From: Aestuarierythrobacter sp037968495
GTDB lineage: Bacteria > Pseudomonadota > Alphaproteobacteria > Sphingomonadales > Sphingomonadaceae
Direction: 5' to 3'
DNA length: 64,000 nt
Assembly: GCA_037968495.1 (NCBI GenBank)
Contig: JBBKVP010000001.1
Location: forward strand, 1-64,000
Below, piece after piece: positions 25,087-34,025 of this stretch. The position numbers were made by a program, and so were the translations under genes. Every line of letters begins with the position of its first letter. Positions within the stretch are counted from its first letter, which is position 1. The notes below the pieces were generated by a model, which saw only the letters and a list, made by a program, of their open reading frames with translations, made no database searches and had not been told where the DNA came from.

Positions 25087-26736
25087 GTGAGCAGGCCTGC
25101 GCACATATTGCTGGTAATCGGCGGCGGCATTGCAGCCTATAAATCATGCGAGCTGGTGCGGCTGATTAAGCGCAGCGGCTCCGAGGTTACTTGCGTGCTT
25201 ACCAATGGCGGCTCGCAATTTGTTACCCCGATGACGCTGGCCGCGCTTAGCGAGAACCCGGTCCACACCACGTTGTGGGACCTGAAGAACGAAGCTGAGA
25301 TGGGCCATATCCAGCTTAGCCGTGAGGCCGATCTGGTAGTGGTCTGCCCGGCAACGGCTGACCTGCTCGCCAAAATGGCCGCCGGTATTGCCGATGATTT
25401 GGCTACGACTTTAATCCTCGCCACGGACAAGCCAGTGATGACGGTCCCCGCGATGAATGTCCGCATGTGGCAACACGATGCAACGCAGCGCAATGTCGAG
25501 CGCTTGCGATTGGCGGGCGTAACTGTGCTCGATCCTGATGAAGGCGCGATGGCTTGCGGCGAGTTTGGCCCCGGACGTCTGCCTGAACCAGAAGCAATCT
25601 GGCTTGAAATCGCCGATATGCTCACGCTCGATCCGGGCGATGCGGGCGAGGCGGATATTGAAGAGTTTGTCGAGGCTCTGGAACCCGAGCCCGACTACGA
25701 AGAGCCCGCCGCCAAATCCGGTGGTTTGGGCGGAATGCTATCCTCGATCATTTCGCGCAGCATGCCAAGGCGCATTGAAGAGGATGAGGTTGTCTATGAG
25801 GATGGCTTCGATGAAGGCGAGATGCCGGAAGGGTTCGATCCCGACGCACCGCTGCCGGAACCAGATCTTGGCGGACCGCTGATGGCATCCAAAGGCGGAG
25901 CGAGCGCTGCGCCGCCAACCGATCCCGAAGCGATCAATCACGAAGTGGCCAATAGCAGCGCGGGCGCTCCCGAACCGCTTGATGGCGAGGCCGAGGGTGC
26001 ATTCCCGGAGTTTGATCCGCTCGAGGGCCAGCCAGCCTTCGACATGGATCCAGAGCACCGCCCGCTTTACGGCAAGCATGTAGTTGTGACCGCCGGGCCT
26101 ACGCATGAGCCGATTGACCCGGTGCGCTATATCGCCAACCGTTCCTCCGGCCAGCAAGGTTATGCGATTGCGGCGTCCGCTGCTGCGGCGGGCGCGCGGG
26201 TTACGCTGATTTCCGGACCGGTAAATCTGTCTACGCCGCAGGGCGTGGACCGCGTGAACGTCCAATCCGCCCGCGATATGTCTGATGCGGTGAAGGATGC
26301 GATGCCTTGCGATGTGGCGATTATGGTCGCTGCGGTCGCTGACTGGCGGACCAAGGACTATGCCGATTCAAAAATGAAGAAGCGTGGTTCTGCTCCGCCT
26401 GCTCTGATTCTGACCGAGAATCCCGATATTCTCGCCAACCTGTCAGGTTCGAATGATCGCCCACCCTTGCTGATCGGCTTTGCCGCAGAAACCGACGATG
26501 TCATCAAGAACGCACAGGCCAAGCGCAAGCGCAAAGGCGTCGACTGGATCATTGCCAATGATGTTTCCGGCGGTGTTGGCAACAGCGTGATGGGCGGCAC
26601 CGATAATACGGTCCACATTATTTCCAGCGACAATGTCGAAAGTCTGGAAGAAATGCCCAAGCCGGCGGTCGCGCATGCTCTGATCGAGCGGATTGCCGAG
26701 AAGCTTTATGAGCAGGATGGACCAAACGATGAGTGA
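25087..26736 (+). CDS. coaBC: Bifunctional CoaBC (phosphopantothenoylcysteine decarboxylase/synthetase) with acidic linker
   Basis: Catalyses two steps of coenzyme A synthesis: ligation of cysteine to phosphopantothenate and decarboxylation of the product. The GTG at 25087 (SRPAHILLVIGGGIAAYKS) matches the family start; a TTG at 25054 is also in frame. The CoaC flavin domain covers residues ~1-185, with PAMNVRMW and the substrate lid ACGEFGPGRL. CoaB begins near residue 330 (KHVVVTAGPTHEPIDPVRYIANRSSG) and ends with ANDVSGGVGNSVMGG. Between them lies about 140 residues rich in Asp/Glu/Pro, with one amphipathic piece (GGLGGMLSSIISRSMPRR). Typical CoaBC is about 400 residues; this one is 549. 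It overlaps dut by eight bases. Confidence 0.94.
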   Translation: MSRPAHILLVIGGGIAAYKSCELVRLIKRSGSEVTCVLTNGGSQFVTPMTLAALSENPVHTTLWDLKNEAEMGHIQLSREADLVVVCPATADLLAKMAAGIADDLATTLILATDKPVMTVPAMNVRMWQHDATQRNVERLRLAGVTVLDPDEGAMACGEFGPGRLPEPEAIWLEIADMLTLDPGDAGEADIEEFVEALEPEPDYEEPAAKSGGLGGMLSSIISRSMPRRIEEDEVVYEDGFDEGEMPEGFDPDAPLPEPDLGGPLMASKGGASAAPPTDPEAINHEVANSSAGAPEPLDGEAEGAFPEFDPLEGQPAFDMDPEHRPLYGKHVVVTAGPTHEPIDPVRYIANRSSGQQGYAIAASAAAAGARVTLISGPVNLSTPQGVDRVNVQSARDMSDAVKDAMPCDVAIMVAAVADWRTKDYADSKMKKRGSAPPALILTENPDILANLSGSNDRPPLLIGFAAETDDVIKNAQAKRKRKGVDWIIANDVSGGVGNSVMGGTDNTVHIISSDNVESLEEMPKPAVAHALIERIAEKLYEQDGPNDE

Positions 26737-27190
26737 TCCGGTCGCCGTGAAACTGAAGCGTCTGCCCCACGGGTCGAGCCTCGAGCTGCCAGCCTATGCA
26801 ACAGCAGGTTCCGCCGGAATGGATGTCGTCTCGGCAGAGACCGTCAGCATCCGTCCCGGTGCGCGCCATGCAGTGGCGACGGGCCTGTCGATGGCAATTC
26901 CGGAGGGCTTTGAAATCCAAGTGCGTCCGCGGTCTGGCCTCGCGCTAAAGCACGGGATCACAGTACCCAACACGCCCGGCACAATCGACAGCGATTATCG
27001 CGGCGAATTGAAGGTAATCCTGATCAACCACGGTGATGACAGTTTTCCCATTCAGCGCGGCGATCGGATCGCGCAGCTGGTGTTGGCCCCCGTAATTCAG
27101 GCGAACTGGGACGAGGTAGACGAATTGGATGACACCAGCCGAGGCGCTAACGGGTTCGGCTCGACAGGCGGATCAGCCAAGCTAGTCTAA
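26729..27190 (+). CDS. dut: Deoxyuridine 5'-triphosphate nucleotidohydrolase
   Basis: Trimeric dUTPase hydrolysing dUTP to dUMP, which keeps uracil out of DNA and feeds thymidylate synthesis. The ATG at 26729 (MSDPVAVKLKRL) gives 153 residues and overlaps the coaBC stop by eight bases. All five motifs are visible: GSAGMDV, PRSGLALKHGI, NTPGTIDSDYRGEL, RGDRIAQLV, and the C-terminal GFGSTGG arm. Last gene of the ubiE-ubiB-coaBC-dut run, followed by a strong terminator. Confidence 0.97.
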   Translation: MSDPVAVKLKRLPHGSSLELPAYATAGSAGMDVVSAETVSIRPGARHAVATGLSMAIPEGFEIQVRPRSGLALKHGITVPNTPGTIDSDYRGELKVILINHGDDSFPIQRGDRIAQLVLAPVIQANWDEVDELDDTSRGANGFGSTGGSAKLV

Positions 27191-27193
27191 TGT

Positions 27194-27226
27194 AAAAAGG
27201 GCGGCGCCATCGGAGCCGCCCTCTTA
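27194..27226. terminator. Bidirectional terminator between dut and the DUF4136 gene
   Basis: An eight-pair GC stem (arms AGGGCGGC at 27198-27205 and GCCGCCCT at 27215-27222) with a nine-base loop, with A residues on one side and T-containing sequence on the other. It lies between two convergent genes and can serve both. Confidence 0.8.
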
Positions 27227-27244
27227 ATCTGGATTGAGAAGAGG

Positions 27245-27919
27245 TTACTTCTCCGGTGCAATCGAAATGCGGACCGTTTCACCCGAATTACCGGGGAAGT
27301 CGGTGAACATGGCTTCTACCAAATTCGGCACTAGATATTGTAGGCGGTTGCTGGTCGAAGCTGCCTGAGCCTTGCCTTCGAACAGACGTTCGCCGTCAGC
27401 GGTGCGGTCGATCTTCATGTCGATTCCGCTGGTATAGACAGTGTAGCTGCGCACATCATTGTCGAAGAACGGATCGTGCCAACCGTATCCCCAACGCGAT
27501 GCACGATAGCCGCGATATCCAAGCCGGCGATACGGGCTGTACCGATACCACGGGCTGTAAAACGGATCGCCATAACCACCAAGTCCGGTGCTACGAATAC
27601 GTTCGCGGCCATTATCTACGCCGTAGTCGAAGCGGACCAGTAGCGTCGCATTTTCTGGCGAAGCTTCAGTGTAACCAAGCGCCGCCATTTCAGCTTCGAC
27701 GAAATCGGCATAGCGGGAGAATTCAAGGCCACCAGCAAGCGCCGGATCATCTGCTACAACCGCAAAGGTCTGGCCCTGCGGTGCGGGAAGTTGGCTTTGG
27801 AATCGCGACACATCCGCTTTGAACGGTGTGGCGCATGCCGCAACTGCAGCAAGCATCAGCGGCACTGCTGCCAGCTTGAGCCTGCGGCCCCATGATTGCG
27901 AAAATCTAGTCATTATCAA
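27245..27919 (-). CDS. DUF4136-family lipoprotein
   Basis: A 224-residue exported lipoprotein: the signal ends in lipobox VAAC (about residue 29), followed by ATPFKADVSRFQSQLP. The mature part has the DUF4136 layout, with FAVVADDPALAGG, a region in which a small residue-rich Tyr/Arg/Gly segment (YSPWYRYSPYRRLGYRGYR) is inserted, and a conserved C-terminal LVEAMFTDFPGNSGETVRI. The Tyr/Arg/Gly stretch is probably a flexible, surface-exposed loop. The function of the family is unknown. It is separated from trpS by about 140 bases and converges on dut. Confidence 0.82.
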   Translation of the reverse strand: MIMTRFSQSWGRRLKLAAVPLMLAAVAACATPFKADVSRFQSQLPAPQGQTFAVVADDPALAGGLEFSRYADFVEAEMAALGYTEASPENATLLVRFDYGVDNGRERIRSTGLGGYGDPFYSPWYRYSPYRRLGYRGYRASRWGYGWHDPFFDNDVRSYTVYTSGIDMKIDRTADGERLFEGKAQAASTSNRLQYLVPNLVEAMFTDFPGNSGETVRISIAPEK

Positions 27920-28060
27920 ACCCCTTGCGAAACGATATGCGCAGCGCGGCTACCCCATCCATTGGCCCGCAAGCATTCTTCGTGATAGTTGTTTATCAGA
28001 TATAGTGACTTAACCGCGCTTGAATATAACGATTCACAAAATTCAATCAAAACAGCGGTA

Positions 28061-29077
28061 TCAGCCCCTAAACAGGCCAAGAGCATCGTATGTTGCCGCC
28101 AAAGTTGGGGCAGCCAGCGCCCGTGCTTTGAGCGCTCCCTTGGCGAGAATCGCGTCGAGCACCTCGTCATCCTCGCGCAAATCCACATAGTGCGCGGAGA
28201 TCGGGCTAAGTGTTTCGACCATCAATTCGCAGAGTGCAGGCTTGAACTTGCCGAATCCCTTGCCGGCAAAGTCCGCCAGCACGTCATCCGCTGATTTACC
28301 GGCTAGTGCAGCGTAGATCGTGACTAGGTTCAACGCCTCGGCGCGACCCTCTAGCTCCTTCGCCGTCTCTGGCAGAGGCTCGGCGTCCGTCTTTGCCTTC
28401 TTTACCTTTTTCATGATCGAATCGGCATCGTCGGTCAGGTTGATACGGCTCATGTCCGACGGATCAGACTTGCTCATCTTTGCCGACCCATCGCGTAGCG
28501 ACATGATCCGTGCGGCCTGCGGCGGCATGATCGGATCGGGCAGAGTAAACACCGGCGCATCTTCGCTGCCGAAGTCATTGTTAAACTTCTGCGCGATGTC
28601 GCGCGCGAGTTCGAGATGCTGTTTCTGATCATCGCCAACCGGCACGTGAGTCGCTTGATACAGCAACACGTCGGCAGCTTGCAGGACGGGGTAAGCATAG
28701 AGCGCAATGCTAGCGCTTTCGCGGTTCTTGCCGGACTTGTCCTTGAACTGCGCCATCCGGTTCAGCCAGCCCATCCGCGCCGTGCCGCTGAGGAGCCATT
28801 GCAGTTCAGCGTGGGCGGGTACCTGCGCCTGATTGAATAGGATCGAGCGTTCGGGATCAATCCCGCAAGCGACCAACGCCGCAGCCATATCGCGGGTGCC
28901 CGAGCGCAATTCCGCCGGATCATGCGGCATAGAAATGGCATGTAGATCGGCGAGGAAGAACAGGCATTCACTGTCAGCCGAAATCTCGTCCTGCATGTGC
29001 ACCCAATTGCGGATTGCACCGAGATAATTACCAAGATGGAGATTGCCGGTCGGCTGGATGCCGGAGACTACACGCAT
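28061..29077 (-). CDS. trpS: Tryptophan--tRNA ligase
   Basis: Class I aminoacyl-tRNA synthetase charging tRNA-Trp. The HIGH-type motif is PTGNLHLGNYLG (residues ~8-19) and the KMSKS loop is AKMSKSDPSD (~198-207); FKDKSGKNRESASIALYAYPVLQAADVLLY is the tryptophan pocket region. At 338 residues it is of normal bacterial length. It is the downstream partner of murJ, with seven bases between them on the same strand. Confidence 0.97.
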   Translation of the reverse strand: MRVVSGIQPTGNLHLGNYLGAIRNWVHMQDEISADSECLFFLADLHAISMPHDPAELRSGTRDMAAALVACGIDPERSILFNQAQVPAHAELQWLLSGTARMGWLNRMAQFKDKSGKNRESASIALYAYPVLQAADVLLYQATHVPVGDDQKQHLELARDIAQKFNNDFGSEDAPVFTLPDPIMPPQAARIMSLRDGSAKMSKSDPSDMSRINLTDDADSIMKKVKKAKTDAEPLPETAKELEGRAEALNLVTIYAALAGKSADDVLADFAGKGFGKFKPALCELMVETLSPISAHYVDLREDDEVLDAILAKGALKARALAAPTLAATYDALGLFRG

Positions 29078-29084
29078 GATTTTC

Positions 29085-30692
29085 CTATTCAGGTGTCGAG
29101 TTTTGCTCTGCAGCTGGGACCGCTTTCTTGCGGCGGCGTAACTGGGTCAGCAGGTCTTTGTCGATAGCCCCAATGAGTAAGGCGATGCCGAAGAACACAA
29201 TCATTCCGGCGGCAACCAACGCAGAAAGCGACCAAATCCGGTCAAGTACCGTACCGCCGAAATAGGGGGTCAACACAGGCATCAGGAAATAAAGCGCCGC
29301 AGTCATCGCAGCAGTCGCAACAATCTGGCGCGCAATCTTGCCGCTTAATTTCCAGCTCCAGCTGAACCAACCGCGCCGCTGTAAAATTGTATAGAGCAGC
29401 AACACATTCAGGCTTGCAGAAAATGCGGTCGCACCTGCCAGGCCGACAATTCCATAACGCGGTACAACATAGAAATTGATCGCAATATTCACCACCAGCG
29501 CCCCGGCAGCAATCCAAACGGGTGTTTTGGTGTCTTCGCGGCTGAAGAATGCTGGCTGGAACACCTTTACCAGCACATAGGATGGCAGGCCGATAACCAA
29601 CGCGACTGTGATGGTCGCCATGATACTTGTATCGGTCGCTGTCATCTTGCCGGCTTCGAAAAATGCTGTCGTAAACGCGCTTGCACATACGGCCAGCGCA
29701 GCGGCAGCAGGCAGAGTCAGCAATAGCGCAATCTCCACCGCATTTGCTTGAAGCCTCTGCGCTTCTCGGTCATCGCCGGACTGAATATGCCGAGCTAGCA
29801 TTGGTAAAATTGCCGTTCCAAGCGCGATACCGATAATACCCAGAGGCATCTGGTTCAGTCGGTCGGCAAACTTGAGCAAGGTTAGCGAGCCTTGCGGCAA
29901 TGTTGTAGCAAAGAATGTGTCGACAAATTGGCTGATCTGATAAATGCCCGCGCCAAAAGTTGCCGGCAGGATCAGGATCGATAGCTTCTTTACTTCAGGT
30001 GTGATCGTGGGTCGCCGCAACTTTAATTGAACGCCGGCACTTCGTGTCGCCCAAACCATATAGGCGACCTGAGCGGCACCAGCGATTGCTAGCCCGAAGG
30101 CTAGGGAATAGGCTAAAACGTCGTCGTTAAGTGTGTCCCCTCGCAGCCAGTAGCCAATCCCGATGGCCGAAATTAGAACGAGGTTTAGCAGAACGGGTAC
30201 AAAAGCGCCCGGTGCAAATCTCGAACGTGCATTCAACACGCCCGAGAGCATTGCGACTAAGCTCACTAGTGCCAGATATGGGAATGTAATCCGCGACAGG
30301 CTGACTGCTAGCTCGAATTTGCCCGGCACGCTTTGGTAATCGCGGGCGAGCAACCAGACCAAGCCCGGCATTGCCAGCATCGCAAATGCGGAAAAACCGA
30401 GCAGCACCCATATGAATACCGCTAGCACATCGTTAGCAAATTTCTGTGCAGCCGCCTCACCACCGTTTTCGCCGTGCAGCGCCCGCGAATACATCGGCAC
30501 GAAAGCGACCGAGAAAGCACCTTCGGCGAACAGCCGCCGGAAAGTGTTGGGCAAGATGAATGCCACTTGCCACGCGTCTGCCGCCGCACCCGCGCCCAGA
30601 GCGCGAGCAAGCAGCATATCCCGGGCGAAGCCGAACACCCGGCTAACTGCGGTGAGGCCCCCGATGGTGCCGACATTCTTCACAAGGCTCAT
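29085..30692 (-). CDS. murJ: Lipid II flippase MurJ
   Basis: A 535-residue polytopic protein of the MOP/MATE superfamily that moves the peptidoglycan precursor lipid II across the inner membrane. About 14 helices are visible; the opening NVGTIGGLTAVSRVFGFARD, the early FRRLFAEGAFSVAFVP and LPQGSLTLLKFADRLNQMPLGIIGIALG are family signatures. The last ~20 residues are a charged cytoplasmic tail. It precedes trpS on the same strand and follows secB. Confidence 0.96.
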   Translation of the reverse strand: MSLVKNVGTIGGLTAVSRVFGFARDMLLARALGAGAAADAWQVAFILPNTFRRLFAEGAFSVAFVPMYSRALHGENGGEAAAQKFANDVLAVFIWVLLGFSAFAMLAMPGLVWLLARDYQSVPGKFELAVSLSRITFPYLALVSLVAMLSGVLNARSRFAPGAFVPVLLNLVLISAIGIGYWLRGDTLNDDVLAYSLAFGLAIAGAAQVAYMVWATRSAGVQLKLRRPTITPEVKKLSILILPATFGAGIYQISQFVDTFFATTLPQGSLTLLKFADRLNQMPLGIIGIALGTAILPMLARHIQSGDDREAQRLQANAVEIALLLTLPAAAALAVCASAFTTAFFEAGKMTATDTSIMATITVALVIGLPSYVLVKVFQPAFFSREDTKTPVWIAAGALVVNIAINFYVVPRYGIVGLAGATAFSASLNVLLLYTILQRRGWFSWSWKLSGKIARQIVATAAMTAALYFLMPVLTPYFGGTVLDRIWSLSALVAAGMIVFFGIALLIGAIDKDLLTQLRRRKKAVPAAEQNSTPE

Positions 30693-30746
30693 CGGATCAC
30701 AGCCTCGTTTCTAATTGGACGGGCTGATCGTCCAACGACGTTCAAT

Positions 30747-31268
30747 TCAAGCTTCGCTGGGAGCAGGAGCTTCACCAGCCTCTTGCGCCTGCTTCTGAGC
30801 GAGTTGCTGGAGATACAGTCCGTTGAAGTCGATCGGATCGAGCATCAGCGGCTGGAAACCGGCATCGCGAGTCGCGTCGGAAATAATCCGGCGAGCAAAC
30901 GGGAACAGGATGCGCGGCGCTTCTGCATAAAGAAATGCATGCATCTGATCTTCGGGCAGATTGCGCATGCCGACGAGACCGCAATAGCTGAGCTCGATTA
31001 CATAGAGGTCGCCTTCTTCAGTCTTGGCGCTGCAATTGATCTTGAGTTCAACTTCGTGAATTTCGGGGTTCACTTCGTTCGCGGCGATGTTGAACTGCAG
31101 ATTCACGTCAGGCTGCGACTGATAGTTGAAGCAATCGGGCGCATTCGGGTTTTCGACCGACAAATCTTTAATATATTGTGAAATAATTCCGGCGACTGGC
31201 TGTGTGTCGGCGCCGTTCGCTGCTGGATCAAGATTGATGTCGGTAAGGATGCCCTCTTCGTCGGCCAT
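30747..31268 (-). CDS. secB: Protein-export chaperone SecB
   Basis: A 173-residue tetrameric cytosolic chaperone delivering unfolded precursors to SecA. It has QYIKDLSVENPNAPDCF, VELKINCSAKTEEGDLYVIELSYCGLV and the C-terminal FPFARRIISDATRDAGFQPL, all highly conserved in alphaproteobacterial SecB. The C-terminal tail is Glu/Ala/Pro-rich. It is transcribed towards murJ, divergent from timA, the usual arrangement in this bacterial group. Confidence 0.97.
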   Translation of the reverse strand: MADEEGILTDINLDPAANGADTQPVAGIISQYIKDLSVENPNAPDCFNYQSQPDVNLQFNIAANEVNPEIHEVELKINCSAKTEEGDLYVIELSYCGLVGMRNLPEDQMHAFLYAEAPRILFPFARRIISDATRDAGFQPLMLDPIDFNGLYLQQLAQKQAQEAGEAPAPSEA

Positions 31269-31508
31269 GGTGTATGCTTTCTGTCAGTGTCTAAAGGGCC
31301 GCAAATGGTGCCCCCAAAGGTGATTTCAATTCGGCGGCGCGATTAGCACCCGCCGATGGTCAGGGCAACTTGGACTGCAAGCGGAAGCGAAATTAGGTTA
31401 ATTGATCTGCGACATCGCTTGTTCATTTGTAATCACTACCCATTTAAGGCACGTTGGATTTGAAGATCGCGGCGAGCGTATTGGCCGCATAACAGCAAGG
31501 GCGGAAGA

Positions 31509-32192
31509 GTGTCTCAAGTGGGTATTATTGAAATTGTCATCCTTGCAATGGTCGCGGCCTTTTTGGGCCTGCGCCTCTATTCCGTTTTGGGCCAGCGCGC
31601 CGAGCAAGAGGAAGAGCCGCCGCGCGCGCGCTTTGAAGCGCCTAAAGATACGTCTGAGCGCAAACCTGACGAACAGCGGGTAGCTGCTGCGGCTGCCCCT
31701 CAGGATGCTGTTCCGAAGCCTGCAATTCCCGGTATCGCTCCGGCAGTGGAAATGGGCATGCGCGAAATCGCTGCTGCCGACCGAAGTTTCGAAATTCTTG
31801 GCTTTCTTGAAGGCTCCAAGGGCGCATATGCCATGATCTTGGAAGCATTTTGGGACGGCGACCGCGAGACATTACGCCAGCTGTGCGATGATGATGTTTA
31901 TGATGGCTTCGACGCAGCGATCACTGCACGCGAAGCGGCCGGCGAAGTCGTCGACAACAAATTGATCCGTATCGAAGATGCGCTGATCCACTCCGCCGAC
32001 CTTGATGGCAAAATGGCCCGCGTTGCTGTTCGTTTCGTTGCCGATATCGCCACCGTTACGCGCGACAAGGAAGGCAATATGATCGGCGGATCGCTGGATG
32101 ATGCGGTCGAGAGCCGCGATATTTGGACTTTCTCGCGCGATCTTGGCGCTGCTGGTCCCGACTGGATTCTCGACGAAACCGACGAAGGCTAG
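31509..32192 (+). CDS. timA: Tim44-domain inner-membrane protein (TimA-like)
   Basis: A 227-residue protein starting at GTG (GVSQVGIIEIVILAMVAAFLGL region): one N-terminal membrane helix, a charged Pro/Glu-rich linker (about residues 35-75), then a Tim44/MBA1-like domain (LEGSKGAYAMILEAFWDGDRETL to the end; NTF2-like fold). In alphaproteobacteria this protein, related to mitochondrial Tim44, is found next to secB and is thought to work at the inner membrane; its exact role is not settled. It leads a plus-strand cluster timA-mltA-smr with 16 bases to mltA. Confidence 0.9.
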   Translation: MSQVGIIEIVILAMVAAFLGLRLYSVLGQRAEQEEEPPRARFEAPKDTSERKPDEQRVAAAAAPQDAVPKPAIPGIAPAVEMGMREIAAADRSFEILGFLEGSKGAYAMILEAFWDGDRETLRQLCDDDVYDGFDAAITAREAAGEVVDNKLIRIEDALIHSADLDGKMARVAVRFVADIATVTRDKEGNMIGGSLDDAVESRDIWTFSRDLGAAGPDWILDETDEG

Positions 32193-32208
32193 TCTTGGGG
32201 GATAAGCT

Positions 32209-33411
32209 ATGACGCATGCGCTGCGAGGTCTTGGGCTAACCGCAGCGACCCTGTTGCTGGCTGGCTGTTCTAGCATTATTCCTGCGGGCAACCCGCCTAC
32301 GATCCCGGTAAGTCCGGAACCAATTCCCGCTGCTGCAACGGCATTTTTAACGGGCGTTAGCGCCGGGCCGAATATTGGGGCGTTAGGCCTCAGTCTGGAC
32401 GATGGCCGCACGGCGCTGGCTTCCTTTATCGAAAGCTGCCCGCGTGTTCTGGCGCGAGACGACCAGAGCGGGCTCACCCAGAATGAAGACTGGAAAGCCG
32501 CGTGTTCCGCCGCTCCGGGTTGGTCTGTTACGCAAGCTCCCGCATTTTTCGACCGCTATTTCGAAAGTGTGCAGGTTGGCGAAGGCACGGCCTTTGCAAC
32601 CGGATATTTCGAGCCTGAAATCGCCGGGGTCCGAAACAAGCAGTCTGGCTTCGACGTGCCTGTTTACAAAGTGCCCGACGATCTCGTCCGCGATTGGCCC
32701 GCAGATACTCCCGAAAGCGAACGGACAGGCCGTGCCCCGCTAGGCCGTTATGACGCGAACGGTAAGTTCGCCCCCTATTACGACCGAGCAGAAATAGAGG
32801 AAGGCGCGCTTTCCGGTCGCGGCCTCGAAATTGGCTGGGCGGCTGATCCGGTCGAAATGTTCTTCTTGCAGATTCAGGGCTCTGGCCGGCTCCGCGCCCC
32901 TGATGGCAGCGTGATGAGGATCGGTTACGCCGGCCAAAACGGCCGCGGATATACCGGTATCGGCGGCGTGATGCGCGAACGTGGATTGCTTGGCGATGGA
33001 CCTGGGCAATATCCGGGATCAATGCAGGGCATCGTCCAATATATTCGCGAAAACCCCAAAGACGGCAAAGAACTGATGCGGCTAAATCAGAGCTGGATTT
33101 TCTTTACCGAGCTGACTGGCGATGGTCCGTTGGGTGCACTCAGCGTACCGGTACGGCGTGAGTCCTCTGTTGCCGCAGACCCCAAATTTGTTCCTTTGGG
33201 CGCCCCCGTGTGGCTGCAGCTTGACCGCAGCGAAGCCAACGGCCTGTGGATCGCGCAGGACACGGGCGGGGCGATCAAGGGGGCAAACCGCTTTGATACA
33301 TTCTGGGGCGCGGGCGACGACGCACGCGAAATCGCTGGCGGGATGAGCGGGCGCGGCAAGGCTCTGTTGTTGCTACCTAAGCCGAGCGTCAAACGAATTC
33401 TAAGCAAATGA
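32209..33411 (+). CDS. mltA: Membrane-bound lytic murein transglycosylase A
   Basis: Outer-membrane lipoprotein that cleaves glycan strands of peptidoglycan forming anhydromuropeptides. The signal ends in lipobox LAGC (Cys20). The MltA barrel includes FATGYFEPEIAGVRNKQ, the PLGRYD loop and LEIGWAADPVEMFFLQIQGSG. The C-terminal 3D (DPBB) domain has IAQDTGGAIKG and RFDTFWGAGDDA, with the family's catalytic aspartate. Length 400 residues, a little above E. coli MltA. Its stop overlaps the Smr gene start by four bases. Confidence 0.96.
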   Translation: MTHALRGLGLTAATLLLAGCSSIIPAGNPPTIPVSPEPIPAAATAFLTGVSAGPNIGALGLSLDDGRTALASFIESCPRVLARDDQSGLTQNEDWKAACSAAPGWSVTQAPAFFDRYFESVQVGEGTAFATGYFEPEIAGVRNKQSGFDVPVYKVPDDLVRDWPADTPESERTGRAPLGRYDANGKFAPYYDRAEIEEGALSGRGLEIGWAADPVEMFFLQIQGSGRLRAPDGSVMRIGYAGQNGRGYTGIGGVMRERGLLGDGPGQYPGSMQGIVQYIRENPKDGKELMRLNQSWIFFTELTGDGPLGALSVPVRRESSVAADPKFVPLGAPVWLQLDRSEANGLWIAQDTGGAIKGANRFDTFWGAGDDAREIAGGMSGRGKALLLLPKPSVKRILSK

Positions 33412-33983
33412 CATACCCGCGAGGGTTAAGCGCCGAGGAGGCCGCGTTGTGGGAGAAGGTCGCGTCGACTGTAGAGCCGTTGGAGCGCGCAAAGGTTGCT
33501 CCGAAGATACAAGGGCGTCCTGTGGCAGCGGCCAAGCAGGCTTCCATGAGGATGCCTGTGCCAAAGTCCCAGCGAGGCCGCATCCCGCCACCGGCGCCGC
33601 CAAGACCGGTTCCAGGACGACCACCAAGCAACGACCGGATGGGTCTGGATTCGTCATGGGAGCGCAAGCTTTCAAAGGCATCCATCGACCCAGATTACAC
33701 GCTTGATTTGCATGGCCATACTCTCGATCAAGCTTATGTCCGGCTTGGTCGCGGAATTGCACAAGCTCGCGCCATGAACGCCCGGCTGGTGTTGGTTATT
33801 ACCGGCAAGTCGCGGCCCGTCGATGCCGCTGACCGGGGTTCAAGTCGCGGGGCCATTCGGGCCAAGATCCTCGACTGGCTGGCAGCAGGTTCACATGGTT
33901 CAGCCATCGCCGCCATAAGAAAAGCGCACCGCCGCCACGGGGGCGAGGGTGCGCTGTACATCGTGCTCAAACGCGAACGCTAA
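33408..33983 (+). CDS. smrA: Smr-domain protein (putative nuclease)
   Basis: A 191-residue protein with a basic, Pro-rich N-terminal half and a C-terminal Smr domain (from about residue 95). The domain has the LDLHGHTLDQA motif, the VITGKS segment, and GGEGALYIVLKRE at the end. Smr domains (as in MutS2) are DNA/RNA nuclease or binding modules. The N-terminal half (LSAEEAALWEKVASTV) resembles stand-alone Smr proteins of alphaproteobacteria. Overlaps mltA by four bases; the pairing is common in this group. Confidence 0.93.
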   Translation: MTYPRGLSAEEAALWEKVASTVEPLERAKVAPKIQGRPVAAAKQASMRMPVPKSQRGRIPPPAPPRPVPGRPPSNDRMGLDSSWERKLSKASIDPDYTLDLHGHTLDQAYVRLGRGIAQARAMNARLVLVITGKSRPVDAADRGSSRGAIRAKILDWLAAGSHGSAIAAIRKAHRRHGGEGALYIVLKRER

Positions 33984-34025
33984 GCTTCATTCAATAGCGC
34001 GCGGCTGGCTAAAGTCGTCGCTACC

